Positions 22,196 to 33,806 of a stretch of DNA of 40,054 nucleotides are shown piece by piece (the first letter of the stretch is position 1; every line of letters starts with the position of its first letter). The notes under the pieces are model-generated. The model saw only the letters and a list, made by a program, of their open reading frames with translations, was not told the DNA's origin and did no database searches. This DNA is from Discostella pseudostelligera (Eukaryota > Bacillariophyta > Thalassiosirophyceae > Thalassiosirales > Thalassiosiraceae): contig JALLBK010000063.1 of assembly GCA_036940085.1 (NCBI GenBank), positions 1 to 40,054 on the forward strand, written 5' to 3'. The position numbers were made by a program, and so were the translations under genes.

Positions 22196-25100
22196 TCAGC
22201 CTGAATGTTTTGGTTGCTGCATCATCTGTGCCTCCATTCCTCCCCACCTCAATGCACCATTCGCTCTGCGGTAGAGGAGTAAGTATGCGCCACCAGTGAC
22301 CGCTGCCTCCCCCGAAGTTGTCCCGACGTGGCTATCATTATATCTGGATAGTTGAAAAGGAATTTCAAGGATGGTTGAGCTGTGGTGTGAAGTAGCAAAG
22401 GTATCGTGCTCAAAAAAAGTCAATGACAAAAAGTATCCTCGCAGACGTTGTCGAGAACTACTCCTCAACGAAGCCTTCGATCTCAGTATTAACTTACCGA
22501 TACCATTTCCCATCCTCGGAATTCAGCACAGTAGCTGTGTAATGGCCACTATTGGCAGTTGCTCCGGTGTGCTCACTAACACCAAATAGCTGAGGAAAAA
22601 ATTTGAGGGTGAATTTGCACCAGTACTATTCACGACAACAGATACCGGTACTAAACAACCGAACGCACCTTATATATTGGAGGAGCAGCCGGATCCGTCG
22701 GTCCTAAAACGTATGAGCTCAAATCTAATCGGTCGATCGGAAAACTAACCGTGTCATCAATCTTGCTCCTCAAAATTCGACCATCCGTAGGACTCTTCTC
22801 AAAGGTAAACCGCTTTAAGTGTAGAACCAAAATATCCGGCGTAGTCCACAAAGTAATCAGCTTCAATGCGCATACGTGCCTTTTACACGAGGGACAATAC
22901 CATGCGTTGTGTTCGTCCAATTGCTCTCCGGCAGCAAATTGATCAAGACAATCTGAAAGTGGAATTGACGATCTATTCTTGGCGGGCACGAGCGGCAAAC
23001 TAATAGAAGAATACACATCAAACTTAATTGACTCCCTGCCGCATCTGGGACAGGTAAGGTGGCTCCGATGAAGACCCTGGGTATAATCAACGAATATACT
23101 GTCGTGTCGCAGTAAATGCTTCTTCCAAGATATCATCGCAGCCTCGCTGTCATCCAGACCTAATGCTTCCAATTGCTCGACATATGGCTTGGATTTTACT
23201 CGATTGAGGTCCTCGTGCAATCCATCCAACAAGTACTGGCAAAATTCTTGAGAATCATGTTGGTGGTTGTTTCTGAATTGGGATGCATAGCAGGACAACG
23301 TGTGCTTCAACAATCGCGGCGCGATAATGGAAAATTCACCAGAATAAACATCGGCCAGGAACGATGCATACGCCGTCGCCACACGCCCGCCACTTCCCAG
23401 AGGATTGTGTTTATTGATTTCCTTGACATAATCACCTTTTAAGAAATATTGTGTGATCGGTTTGATGTGGTTGATGCATTGCAAGATCGAATTCATGTAG
23501 CATGTATTTCCAAGGTTGTGCAAACCAACCGTCCCCATCGCGGGTGGTATTCCTCGCAGAGATTCTCGAACGAAGCCTGATCCGTGACTGTTATTGAAAG
23601 ATCTCATCACTTCAACTGGAGCACGCTCCGATTCCATGGTATATTTTAGTGTAGCAGGTAAACTGAGCTGGTTTTTGTCGACAGTCTTGTGTGTAGAAAA
23701 GTTGCAGATCTCCTCGCCGTAGAGGTTCACCCATCGTCGAAACGGCGGCTGTGCGGCAGGTATGCCATGAGTCGTTGGTGCTAGCGGAGTGCCGGCAGGC
23801 AAGTTAAGCATTTCCTGCGGAACCTCCACGAGGACCTGGACGAGAGCACGGGGATGAGCTTGCATGACGACTATTTCAATAGAAATGCAACCTTATGATG
23901 CATGCCACAACATACCTGCCGTTTGCGGTTCAACAACATGAGAGGAACTTTCTTCGCAACTTCATTTATGCCAAAAGCTTCCAATTCGGCCCCACCGACC
24001 ACCTCTCTGGGTATGTCATTTTCACCTCCGACGTACAAAACTGTGGCTCGATGCCACTTTGGTCGTTGAACGAACGAGGTTGATTCACGAATCTCTACCT
24101 CATCACCTTCCTTGATTTTATCACGCCATTTCGAAGTTCTTGTCCATAGAGGCATTGGTGGGGACAGCTACAGTTCAATGGGAATCATGACAGACACGTG
24201 GGTTGCATGAAAGGAGATGAGTAATTGAGACGTATGTTTACGGGTCAGCATCTTGCTGACATCACGCCAGGAATAATTTACAATTTACACACCTTGCTCC
24301 CACTTCCGCTCCTTCGTGGTACTTCCACGTCCCACTTGGAACCCCATCCAAAGTAATGTACTTTCACAGAGTTGGGTTTTATTTCACGCACAATTGCCTC
24401 GTACCATTTCCGCGATGAATCCTGTGCATCGACATAGTCACCAATCTGACGAAGGAAAGTAATTTGATTTTAGTTACAATCATAATTCAATCCGAAGCAA
24501 TTGCTTCATGGTGGTCTTTCTTACCTGCAGCCGGTTCGATAACTCGAGCGGCTCACGTACCCACGTCGACGAGAGACTTTTCCGTATCTCCACCAACAAT
24601 TCCACTCTCACCGGCTTCTCCTGCTCACTACCTCTTCGAACTGATAGTGGCTCCAATCCCAACCATTGTTCTACAGTGAGCTCTGACTGTTGTCTTCCAT
24701 TTAATTTCCCAGGAGAATGCGTCGATGGTGATGGAGCTGCACATAACGAGGCAACGTCTAACACGTCATACCCATCGCCCTTGACTGTGGCGCTTTGGCA
24801 CACACTCTTTTTCCATAAACGAACACAGGCCTGTGCACGGTTGGGCGCCGCCGCTTGTTGTAAATCTCGTAGGACAGCAAATGCCGAGGATGAGCGGGAT
24901 GCCAGTGCAATTCCCTGATGTGAATTAATGCCACGGCGGTCGCTGTCAATTTTGAACTTTACGTTCTTAGCGCCTTGCTTGTTTTTACCGCTGGTGGATA
25001 CAGTCGATTTGGAGGAATCAAGTTCAGCATCGCCATCAAAAATTGTGTAGAACAATTCTACTGGAAAGTATTCCACCGCGTACTCAGCCACAATATTGCC

Positions 25101-27668
25101 ATTTCTCTCATTGGTATCATTTCGTTCCTTGAACGTTGCATCCTCCTTGTGGCCCCCATCAATTTCAGGCAATGACACGGGAAGAACCTGTCGTCGAAAT
25201 TCAATAGGACGGAATAAAGCTAGCGGCTGCAATTGCTGGCTAGTCGGTGAAGCGGTCTGTGGAACGTTGGAAAAGTACAGCGGATGATAGCCTTGATAAA
25301 TATTATCATGTTGTGTATTGTCGATTCTGTGATCAAAATGAAGGTTGCTTGCGCTCTGGTTGTTCTCCTTGTCCTTCATTCCGTCATCGAATATTTTCCA
25401 TTGATCGTGGAATAGCAATGAACTAGTAGTTGACGACGATGTTGCATTTCCATATCTGTCAAATTGTTGCGTCACTCCTCCTTCTCTTCCGACCATTTGA
25501 CGATGATTTCCATTATGTTTCCCACCGCTGCTGCCACTCGTCGTACGACTGCCCCCGTGATGCGCATCATTGACAATCGGTAAGGGAGGGGCGTAGCTCA
25601 CATCTCCATCATTGCAATACACGCCGTGGACGCTCCTTAGCAGCTCATAAAATGACGTTGGTACGGGAACAATTGCCAATGTTTGTGTAGATTGTGCCGC
25701 AACGGCTTGGTCGTCGTTTGATACCCACAAGGAATTATCAATAAACGACAATAATGCTGTTTCCGATGCATCGTCTGCGGGGTATAACACGGATACTCCT
25801 TCATCGTCACTGTCCTGCTTGTAGGATGACATTATTCCTCTCATCGACAATGCCACATGACGATGCATAACTAATGGATTACGTCGCGTAGACAATATAC
25901 GAGAATCTACCGGACCTGGCGGTTGACTGGATGGGAAGGTTAAGTGCGGGTATGGCTTTGGTTGTGATGGTGGAGGCTGTGGTGACGGCTGCTGGGTTGA
26001 CTCTTGCTGCTGTTGTTGCTGATGCTGAGGATGCTGCCCATTCGTTAATGCTTGCTGTTGGTGTTCATGATACTCCCGCACCATTCGATTCCAATCCTTC
26101 CAACAATGTTCCAAATTTGTCATCCAATCCACAAACTCCTTCTCGGTATTGGTAAATAATTCATATTGCTCGGAGAGTAGTGACAATGCCGCGAGAGCTT
26201 TTATTGTCTCGATTGGAAGATAGTACAGTCTTTTCTGATGTTGTTGTTGTTGTTGTTGTTGTTGCTTCTCGGGAACGTCTCCCCTCGTCGACTTCTTCTT
26301 CTTCCCCTTCTTTTTTGGGTGATCATCCCGTTTTTCCCATGCGGCAAACCAACATTCCACTGAGGAGTAAATAATTGTGTATCGTGCCCAGTGCATCCAT
26401 CGAAGGAGATAGTATCGCGGGAGGAGGTAGATGCTTTCGCCATTACTGCTGCTGTCGATGCCGTCACCACCACCACCAATAACCCCGTGGGAAAGACGTC
26501 GTTGCGGTTGCATCGTTGTCGTTTTATTTTGGGATGTTGTGGATGTGGAGGAAGGACGAGAACTGCACGAACAACACCCCACCAGTGGCAATGGCGTGTC
26601 CATCAATAAATATCGTATAGCGTAGCTGAAGTAATCCTTGGGCATTGGTAATAGGTCATTCCACATGGCCGAGAGTGTTCGATCATGGTCGGTGATGTTG
26701 CCATTGCCATTGGTGTTTTCGTTGGTAGCTGTAATACTAGGCGTCGTAGCGGCAGTGGTGGTGGTGGAAGTGGTGGAAGTGGTGGTGCGTGATGACACTG
26801 GATCATTCCGTCGTGATTTTCCGTTCATTGCGGTGTTGGTCGTAGGGTTCCTGTTCCTCCTCGTCGCCGTACTCGTACTGCCCTCTCTATTCTTCTGGCG
26901 GGTGGAAGTGGTGGTGTTGGTTGCGGCGGACGACGACGACGAAGTGAAGAAGGTTGGATGGCTACACCAAAATCCACCACAATCGTCGATATCAATATTG
27001 TCATAATGGATGTTGTTGCTGCTGCTGCTATTGTTGCCGTTGTTCTTCCCCTTCTCCATCTCCTCTCCGTCATGCTCAAAGAACAACTTATTGTCATTGT
27101 TTCCAACTCCATGTTTGCTGCTGCCATGACACTGGTAATGACGATTATTACGACTACGACGACAGGAAGAGTGTTCATTCGGGAAGAGAGCGCATGTCAT
27201 TTGATTTCGTATAGACTGGAATCTACTTGAATTGGTAGGATCCCATTCATAGATGATGTAGTCGGAGGTGGATAATGGTGAAGAATGATGAAGAGTTTGT
27301 GGCGACGCAGCGGGTGGTAGCTGTTGCTGCTGTTGCTGCTGCGGTGGAGAAGAATTAATCGATTGGCTATTGTAGTGTTGTTTGTAGAGGGGAGAATTAT
27401 TGTGATGGTGAATATGGTGAACTACTTGTTCCTCCTGGGGCAAATACGAAGCTGCATCATTGGGGTTGAATAATGATGCACTGATCCCAACGCCGCTGTT
27501 GATGTCGATGTAGTGGCCCACTTGATGTGCGTTGAGTGACGACAGATGTGGCTGATGTTGTTGCTGCTGCTGCCGTTGGCTATCCCCGCCGTCTGCCCGA
27601 CTCATTGTCATGATGTGGCCACCATTGCCATGCTGCCGCCGCCGTTGCTGATGCTGTTGAAATGGCAT
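22196..27668 (-). CDS. Ubiquitin-specific protease with Tudor/chromo-barrel-like modules
   Basis: Six exons in coding order: 27668-24525, 24445-24293, 24167-23916, 23835-22669, 22589-22498, 22343-22196; 1651 aa, all junctions in phase. Residues 1-750 are Gln/Ser/Asn/His-rich disorder. A module near 950-1040 contains CVRLWKKSV and LTVEQWLGLE, loosely DUSP-like. Exon 2 encodes a Tudor-knot/MBT-like unit (IGDYVDAQDSSRKWYEAIV, VKVHYFGWGSKWDVEVP) and exon 3 a second one (IKEGDEVEIRES, KWHRATVLYVGG). The USP domain follows: Cys1295 in GLHNLGNTCYMNS, HDSQEFCQYLLDGL, zinc pairs CPRC and CPSC, LVLHLKRF, His1588 in NSGHYTA and Asp1606 in YNDSHV. The full catalytic triad suggests an active deubiquitinase, possibly recruited to methylated or chromatin proteins (inference). 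The start is the first true ATG; an upstream open stretch begins only with TTG. Confidence 0.9.
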
Positions 27669-28249
27669 GGCCTCCAAGTAGGAGTAGTTCCAGCAAGCGC
27701 ACCAACGCCAACGCCGTCGACGACGATTACCCAACCAACAGTACTGTAACAGACGATGAGATCACAGATCACCCGCACCAGTCGAGGTCAACGCGTGTCA
27801 ATGAGCTTAGTGGTATCTAATGGGTTTGGGCCATCGTCGGGTATTATTTTTACCACAGTGAGTGTAGCCGAGGTTATTTTCCTCGCGCTGATTGTGATAG
27901 ATGTGGAGCAACGATAGATGCAGTCCTTCTTGACAACACGAGAAAATGTCTCGCTGTGCGGATCGCTTTCTCCCTCATGCCGTTGAACGCTGATTTTGAA
28001 CCACATGGCTGGGACAAGTTATGGCGGGAAGCCTCACCGCCCGCCCCGCCGATGAGCGATTTGTGTCCGATCTGGATACTTCGTCCAGTTGGATGCGACA
28101 GACAGAAGATTCTCGCCACCAACACCAAGCAAGCAACAAGCAACACCAAACTAACACTCCACAACCATAACCGCCGCCGGATCTTAACTCCTACTCCTAC
28201 CATACGATAGTCAAAAAATAATAATAACGGCATAACCCCCACCACCACC
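27669..28249. promoter_or_regulatory. Divergent promoter, USP / ATP synthase epsilon
   Basis: The 581 bp between start codons. GGCGGGAA lies at 28023-28030. Open frames on both strands here are short and show no domain. The last 30 bp before the ATP synthase ATG are A-rich then C-rich. Confidence 0.4.
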
Positions 28250-28995
28250 ATGACAACTCCCACAACCTTTTGGCGCCTTGCTGGAGTTTCGTACGTTCAG
28301 GTGCGTGTTCTCGTGATATAATAGAGATGTGGCAATGCTAACTTGAGTAGTCGTCGTAGTCGGCGGAGGAGGCGGCGGCGGTTTATTTTTGCCCCGATTT
28401 TGTTTTGGATCGTCGGTGGCGGCGGCAATGCGATGCGTTTCGGCACCTGGCCTTGTAATTGCTGTATGAACGAAGTCAAAACTAAAAATGGCAGGGAGGG
28501 CAATGTTTGAGTTGGGAGGGGAGGGTGCATGGGAAATACTCCAATAATTATCGCGCTGGGTAGCGTCATTCAATCAACTACTGTGCTGCAATAAATAATC
28601 ACCGCAGTAAATAATCACCGTCATCATGGGGGGGGCAAGAGGAAAGTAAAGGGCGGAGGGCGGGGGGAGGGGGCTAGTACTACGCGATGCCAGGGTTTCG
28701 ATATACACTCACTGTCCACACCCACCCCTCACCATTGTTTCTTTGCTGTTGCTTCTGCTGACTTTACCCACGCATAATAATATTCACTACGCAACTTTTT
28801 CAACAACACGTGCACACGCGCAAAATATCACAGTACGTGACAAAAGCCTCCTCCACCGTCCGAGCGGCATTGAAAGAACCTGCTAAATCCAAGGCTATGG
28901 CCCAGGAGGGATTTGTATTCAACCGATCTCATTGGACGAATGGCAAGCAGGGTGAGAAGAGTTTGATTGATGGATTGAAGAAGGTTGGAAAGTAA
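28250..28995 (+). CDS. Mitochondrial F1 ATP synthase epsilon subunit
   Basis: Two exons, 28250-28300 and 28834-28995, phase-0 GT-AG junction; 70 aa. The spliced protein opens MTTPTTFWRLAGVSYVQ, then YVTKASSTVRAALKEP, with later FNRSHWTNGKQGEKS. This follows the eukaryotic mitochondrial epsilon pattern (FWRxAGxxYxxYxxxxAxxVRxxLKEP, then xxxxWxxGK) and the usual plant length of about 70 aa. The subunit sits in the central stalk of F1 and stabilises the gamma-delta foot; it is not the bacterial epsilon. No cleavable presequence is seen, as in other members. The 533-nt intron is several times longer than most introns here, so neither exon alone looks like a gene. The second exon's open frame extends upstream only from a GTG. 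It converges with the TMEM184-type gene 144 bp away. Confidence 0.88.
28651..28673 (+). other. Potential G-quadruplex in the ATP synthase epsilon intron
   Basis: Four G-tracts of three or more (GGG, GGG, then a run of six G, then a run of five or more) separated by 1-4 nt lie on the coding strand. An isolated run of eight G is at 28628-28635. In the pre-mRNA this could fold as an RNA quadruplex. Confidence 0.5.
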
Positions 28996-29139
28996 TAATT
29001 TAATGACAATTGAGTTATTATTCATTTGGGTAGTATGTACCGAATGCGATTCAGTAGGTAGTAGGAGGTAACCAATATTTTGGGATACGGTTGATTACTA
29101 CATCACCACTCTCCCTCTCTCTCTCTTATTTAAAATATT

Positions 29140-32136
29140 TTAATGATCGGAGGAGGGAGACATTGAATGCATTGTGAATATACTTGGTCTCAAGATTTCG
29201 TCCACACTCGTTACCGGTGGCAAAGTGGTACTAGCATGTTTCGAATCGGACGAAGTCAAAGTACTTGCTTCCTCGCAACTCCCACCATCATTCTCTAACG
29301 AATGTTGTTGGGGATCTTCCAAATCCGAGTTCGTTGTCTCGACTTTCTGGTGCACTTCTCCTACGTCACTCGTTGTCTCATTATCAACAGTCCCGCCACC
29401 TTCCAATGGTTGATTCAATATATCACTCGTCAACAGTCGGGCGGTGCTCTCATCTAATAGAGAACTTTGAAGCAATAATGCCGTTGCCTGGCGTAATTCC
29501 ACTGGCGCATTCGAAGCATTCAATGATTCCAGTATGTTGTTATTTCGGTGTGCTCGAGGCATGATACTATTGGAGCCTTTGCTCTTATCACTGACCCCTC
29601 GATTCGCGCGATGCTTGGCAATTGCCGAACTCGTACCTTGATCGCCACCACTACTTTCCAGAAAATTTTCGATAAGAGATTGCAGCCCATCGTCATTCGA
29701 GTCGGCACGTTCCAACGCCTCCTCGTCCTCGTCATCTTCTTCCAAGACGGTGGATATCGAATCATCTGATTTGGGATCCAAGCCATTTCGTTCTTTTGCC
29801 ATTCTTTGCTTCCGTTTGTTGTGCCTGCGTGGGATAGTATGTAGGTGCATCACAATGTTAGTGGGTAAACTGCGATATATTGTGCCGTATGACGATACGA
29901 GCACTCACCTCAATATATGCTTTAAATCATGCAAGAAGTCTCCAAGTGCCATGTTATCTCCAAACTTGCTTTTATCTTCTACTGGCCGGTATCCCTCCTC
30001 CCATTCCTCCACGGGGAAGCAATAAAAGTGTGCAATAGAAAAACCAAGCATTTCCAAACAGATCAAAAAGTTTTGTATCTGCTTGGCCCATGTCTCTACC
30101 TGCTCTTCGTCGTCTCCATCTCCAGTGCTCATGGCTTCACCACCTTTGCTGAGGAGATCAGTTGTGGTGGCGAGTGCGGATATGGCAATGCCCTGCCAGA
30201 AGGTCATGAAGACGACACTGTTCGAATTGTGGCGAAGGACGAGACAAGAGGTATTTCGTCAGATGATGATAATGTCGAAGGGGGTACGAACAGTCGTTCT
30301 CTCCCGTTATTTTGTGGACAATATTGCTCGATTGATTGAATCAACAAAACTCACCCCTTGATGCATAGGAATTTGGGGAATGGTCGACACCTGAGGTGTT
30401 GGATGTTTGTTAGCAAATCATGAGCAACACCTATTTGCCGACGCTCATGCGACTTATAGGCCAATTCACTCACCAAGACAGATCATCTTGCACCGCGTGG
30501 TAAAAGTTCAACAATCCGCTAAATGCCAAGAAGACAGAAACATTCTCCAATATCACAATGTAGAATTGTGGAGACCTGTAGTCGAACATACCACCCCCTC
30601 CACTACTATCCTCCTCATCCTCTCCAAAATCATTATTCTCGTCATTGTCTCCATCCCCATCATGAAACAGTAGATGTATATCTAATCGTCCAAACATGGG
30701 GCCGTGATAATTCACTTTCTTCAGAATGAACAATGCCGCAGTTAACAGTGGGCGCAGGAACACGAATTGCATGGCACAAATTTGGCATTGTAGCAGCACG
30801 CCATCGGCAAGTTGTTTCTTCTCTTCGTCATCCTCCTCATCATGACCTCCTCCGCCGCCGCCGTCAGTACTAGTAGTAGCAGTAATAGTATTTTTGTGAT
30901 TCCAACGAGTAGAAGACGAACAACAACAGCACCATACGCAACAATTCATACACCATCGCGGCACCGGTGTCGTCAAATGATCCGCATGTCGTGCTAGCAT
31001 CTCGACAACTGCATTGCGATCACCCTTTCCCAATACGGAGATGCAAAAGCTCAAAAATTGGTAAATGACATAGGCCTCGTACATGTCTTTGAATATAGCC
31101 AAATATCCCTCAAATTGTGGCAAGACGAGACTTAGCCACGACGTTATGGAATAGATGGGACACATCCACAGTATGGCCAATATCTTCCGTTGCACTACCG
31201 GCTGACGAAAGTTACGCAAATGCGATGTCATGTGCCACATGGAGATGAGACAACCCAGTATTGTGAATGTTCCCGCGAGTTGATACACCATGAAGGAATT
31301 TTCTGTTGAGAATTGATCTTGAGTAGTCCGGATGTAGGACGAGAGTGTGGATTGGACGGAGAGTACTTGCGAATTAATGTTGTTGGTGGCATTGCTGGGA
31401 TATTGTTTATTTGGGTGTGATTGCGGACGTGGCAATAATAATTTGTCACGAGGAATATGCAAATTAGCATAATCATGTTGAAAGAAACCGATGATGAGCA
31501 CCCGTCATTATTCTGCACTCACCTAACAGTCTCATCAATCTCCCTCTTCGTCGTAATCAACACTCCCCGAATCTCTTGTTTTGTATTGTCCATCTCCTCC
31601 ACAACCCGTTCCTCCCGTTTCTTCGACTCCAATTCCAACTCTTGCAACTTTGCAAGCACATCACTATTGGAAACAGAGTTGGCAAATCTTGAAATCACCT
31701 TGGAATGATTGGCAAGTGTGGCATTCATTAGATGGAGTTGCTCCTGTTCCAATGCCAGGTCCGAGTCGAGATATGAGATGTTTACTGTGGCCGCTTGGAG
31801 TTGTGATGAAAGTGTCGTGAGTTGTTGCTGTAGTTGCATATATGAGAAGCAGACTGCGATGATTGTTGGTAGGAGAATTAGTATGATGACGATGAGCGGA
31901 GAGCAGCATCGACGCCGGCTATTGCTGCTGTTGCTGCGTTTCGAATTATTGTTGCCAGTGCCAGTAGTACTACCAAGCATTGTTTTAGTTGCGAGGTGGT
32001 TGTTGTTGTTGGCGCTGCCAATGTCATCATCGTCGACATTATTGTAGTGATCGCAGTAGGCAGTGTCGAGAAGAAGGTGCTGCTGCTCCTCCTCTTCATT
32101 GTTGTCCGCGGAGCCGTAGTAGCGTCGTCGTACCAT
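29140..32136 (-). CDS. TMEM184 / OST-alpha (DUF300, LAZ1-type) membrane protein with N-terminal anchor and coiled coil
   Basis: Five exons in coding order: 32136-31523, 31394-30474, 30390-30355 (36 nt), 30217-29909, 29824-29140; 854 aa. Every junction is GT-AG and in phase. The core holds family hallmarks: HMTSHLRNFRQPVVQRKIL, WMCPIYSITSWLSL, FKDMYEAYVIYQFLSF, QFVFLRPLLTAALFIL, FYIVILENVSVFLAFSGLL, and RPFPKFLCIKGVVFMTFWQG rebuilt across the 36-nt microexon. This seven-helix family includes the bile-acid transporter subunit and plant LAZ1, linked to membrane trafficking and vacuole function. An extra N-terminal helix (PLIVIILILLPTIIAVCFSY) and a long heptad-like helix (about 90-205, rich in L, Q, E) precede the core. 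The 228-residue C-tail is acidic and disordered. Start: ATG at 32136, with CACCATGG context. Confidence 0.88.
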
Positions 32137-32489
32137 GGTGGATTGAGATGGAGAGAGGAGAGTGGCGATGACAATGACGGGTCGGCGGTCGCTTTCATAT
32201 TCATTGTACCTACATGTATTATGTACGCGCGGTTCAGATTTTGGATCGATTCGTAAGATTTCGGTACCTACGGTTCTTGAGATTTTGGATATCGATTCGA
32301 TGGAAGCCGGCTTACACGTGGCAATTAAATGATTTTGGCGGGAGATAAATGACGTCATCAAGATACCAACCTCCTCACCTCCGTCCGTCCTTCTCTTCCA
32401 CCTCCAAGAAGTGAAAGTTGAATTTGCACACAAAATCTTGCACCTTCCACTGCACAATAACAATAACCATTATCGTCGACACCGACACC
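32137..32489. promoter_or_regulatory. Divergent promoter with CRE palindrome and E2F-like site
   Basis: The 353 bp between the TMEM184-type and the small plastid protein genes. CACGTG is at 32315-32320, TTTTGGCGGGA at 32333-32343 and TGACGTCA, a perfect CRE, at 32350-32357. In diatoms TGACGT-type elements bound by bZIP proteins mediate CO2/cAMP response in carbonic anhydrase promoters; a similar role here is inference. No gene is seen. Confidence 0.5.
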
Positions 32490-33534
32490 ATGAAGTTCAT
32501 AGCCGTCATCCTTCTCGTATCCACCTTCACTTCCGGCCTACTCGTTCACGGCTTTGTCGCCCCGACCGCCCACCAAAGAGCGAGCACTGCCATTTCCATT
32601 GGAAGGGAAAGTAATGTCGACCTGAGCGGAAATGCGTGGAAGCCGGATAGTGAAAAGATGGGGGTAAGTGACGACCGTTTCTGCATATGCGACGTCGATT
32701 CTCTAGAGAGTCGACTTCTGTACTGAAAAGGAATTCTCTCTCTGTATGTCGTCGGCCGCTACTTGTGTTGATGCTCATGGTAGTTAGTGGTGTCAATATT
32801 CTCCTCTTCCATTCTGGTTATGATTGCGACTCTACCTTTTGCATTTCGATTCATCGTTCTCATGCTTCTTTTTATTGCTCAATATCAACCTCTGACAATC
32901 TCTATAATGATGACTGATTTGACATTGGTCCCTGCTCCATCTGCATTTGTCGTAATTATTCGTTCCATACCTAATGGAACAACATTCTAACTAAATATCA
33001 ATCAATCAACTGAAGTCGACTGACACGGGAGACTACTTTCCAGAAGGATACGATCGCAACGAAGTTGCCTTCGCGGAAGGCATGGGTGGATCATCCTCCG
33101 TGGGTAGGGGTGATCGTGGTCCATCAATTCCCGGCTTGGAAAATTTAGGTGCCGATGCTATCATGAAGGGCGGGATCGAGGAAGCATCCGAGATCCCACC
33201 CGGGATGGAATTCATAATGTCATCCGTCCCCGATGATGAGTTTACCATGGATGTGGCATCGAATTCATCCAAGGGTGCCGAGTTACTCCTTAGTGTGAAG
33301 CCAATGTGTATGGGATTTGAGGATTTTTACGCAGCATTTACCTCCGATTCGCACCCATCATTCTCGGTATCGCCAGTGGCGGGTAGGATGGACCGTCGGG
33401 GGGGTGAGCCCACCGAATTGACGGTACATTGCAGTCCACAGGGAAAGGCGGGAACATTTGTTGGAAATCTCGTGATCAATCTTCCCGAGGATAATAGTAA
33501 GATTTGTTACAAGATTACGGCGGTGTCATATTAA
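32490..33534 (+). CDS. Plastid-targeted protein with C-terminal beta-sandwich-like domain, function unknown
   Basis: Two exons, 32490-32663 and 33016-33534, phase-0 GT-AG junction (KMG then STDTGDYFPEGYDR); 230 aa. The signal peptide MKFIAVILLVSTFTSGLLVHG is followed at once by FVAPTAHQRAS, an ASAFAP-type +1 Phe and a Ser/Thr/Arg transit region, so import into the complex plastid is well supported. The mature part has EGYDRNEVAFAEGMGG, a Gly-rich linker, and about 100 C-terminal residues with alternating hydrophobic strands (AELLLSVKPMCMGFEDFYAAF, SFSVSPVAGRMDRRGG, ELTVHCSPQGKAGTFVGNLV, ICYKITAVSY). That pattern resembles immunoglobulin-like ASH/MSP sandwiches. I do not recognise a named family. 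The 352-nt intron is AT-rich and holds no gene. The start is the ATG in ACACCATGAAG. Confidence 0.75.
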
Positions 33535-33806
33535 GAAGTTTGGGGTGATTGACAAGGGTGGTGTCGTTTTGATTTATTCCAACTGCCTAATTTGGAAGTG
33601 ATGAGTGGAGATCTGTCGGTATCGTAGAGAGAACGATTGAATTGGAACATCTTCTCGTTTTAATCTTCTACGATACTATGGTTTGCACGGTTGACTGGTG
33701 GGCAATGCAAGAGGAACTCGCTAACAATAATCTCACAGTTGAATCAAAAGAACAAATCGATTTCTACATATTTGTATTTCATCTCCGTTCACTGCTCAAT
33801 AATTAT

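Noticed and set aside
23866..23915. Using the ATG at 23865 as the start of a separate USP gene
   Set aside because: A phase-0 acceptor at 23836 joins the catalytic exon to the barrel-module exon (RKRQ then VLVEVPQ), so it is one gene.
27669..27734. TTG-initiated extension of the USP frame
   Set aside because: No ATG and no conserved residues; the ATG at 27668 is used.
28211..28573. Minus-strand open frame opposite the ATP synthase epsilon first exon
   Set aside because: Low-complexity Pro/Thr shadow; the plus-strand exon encodes the recognisable subunit.
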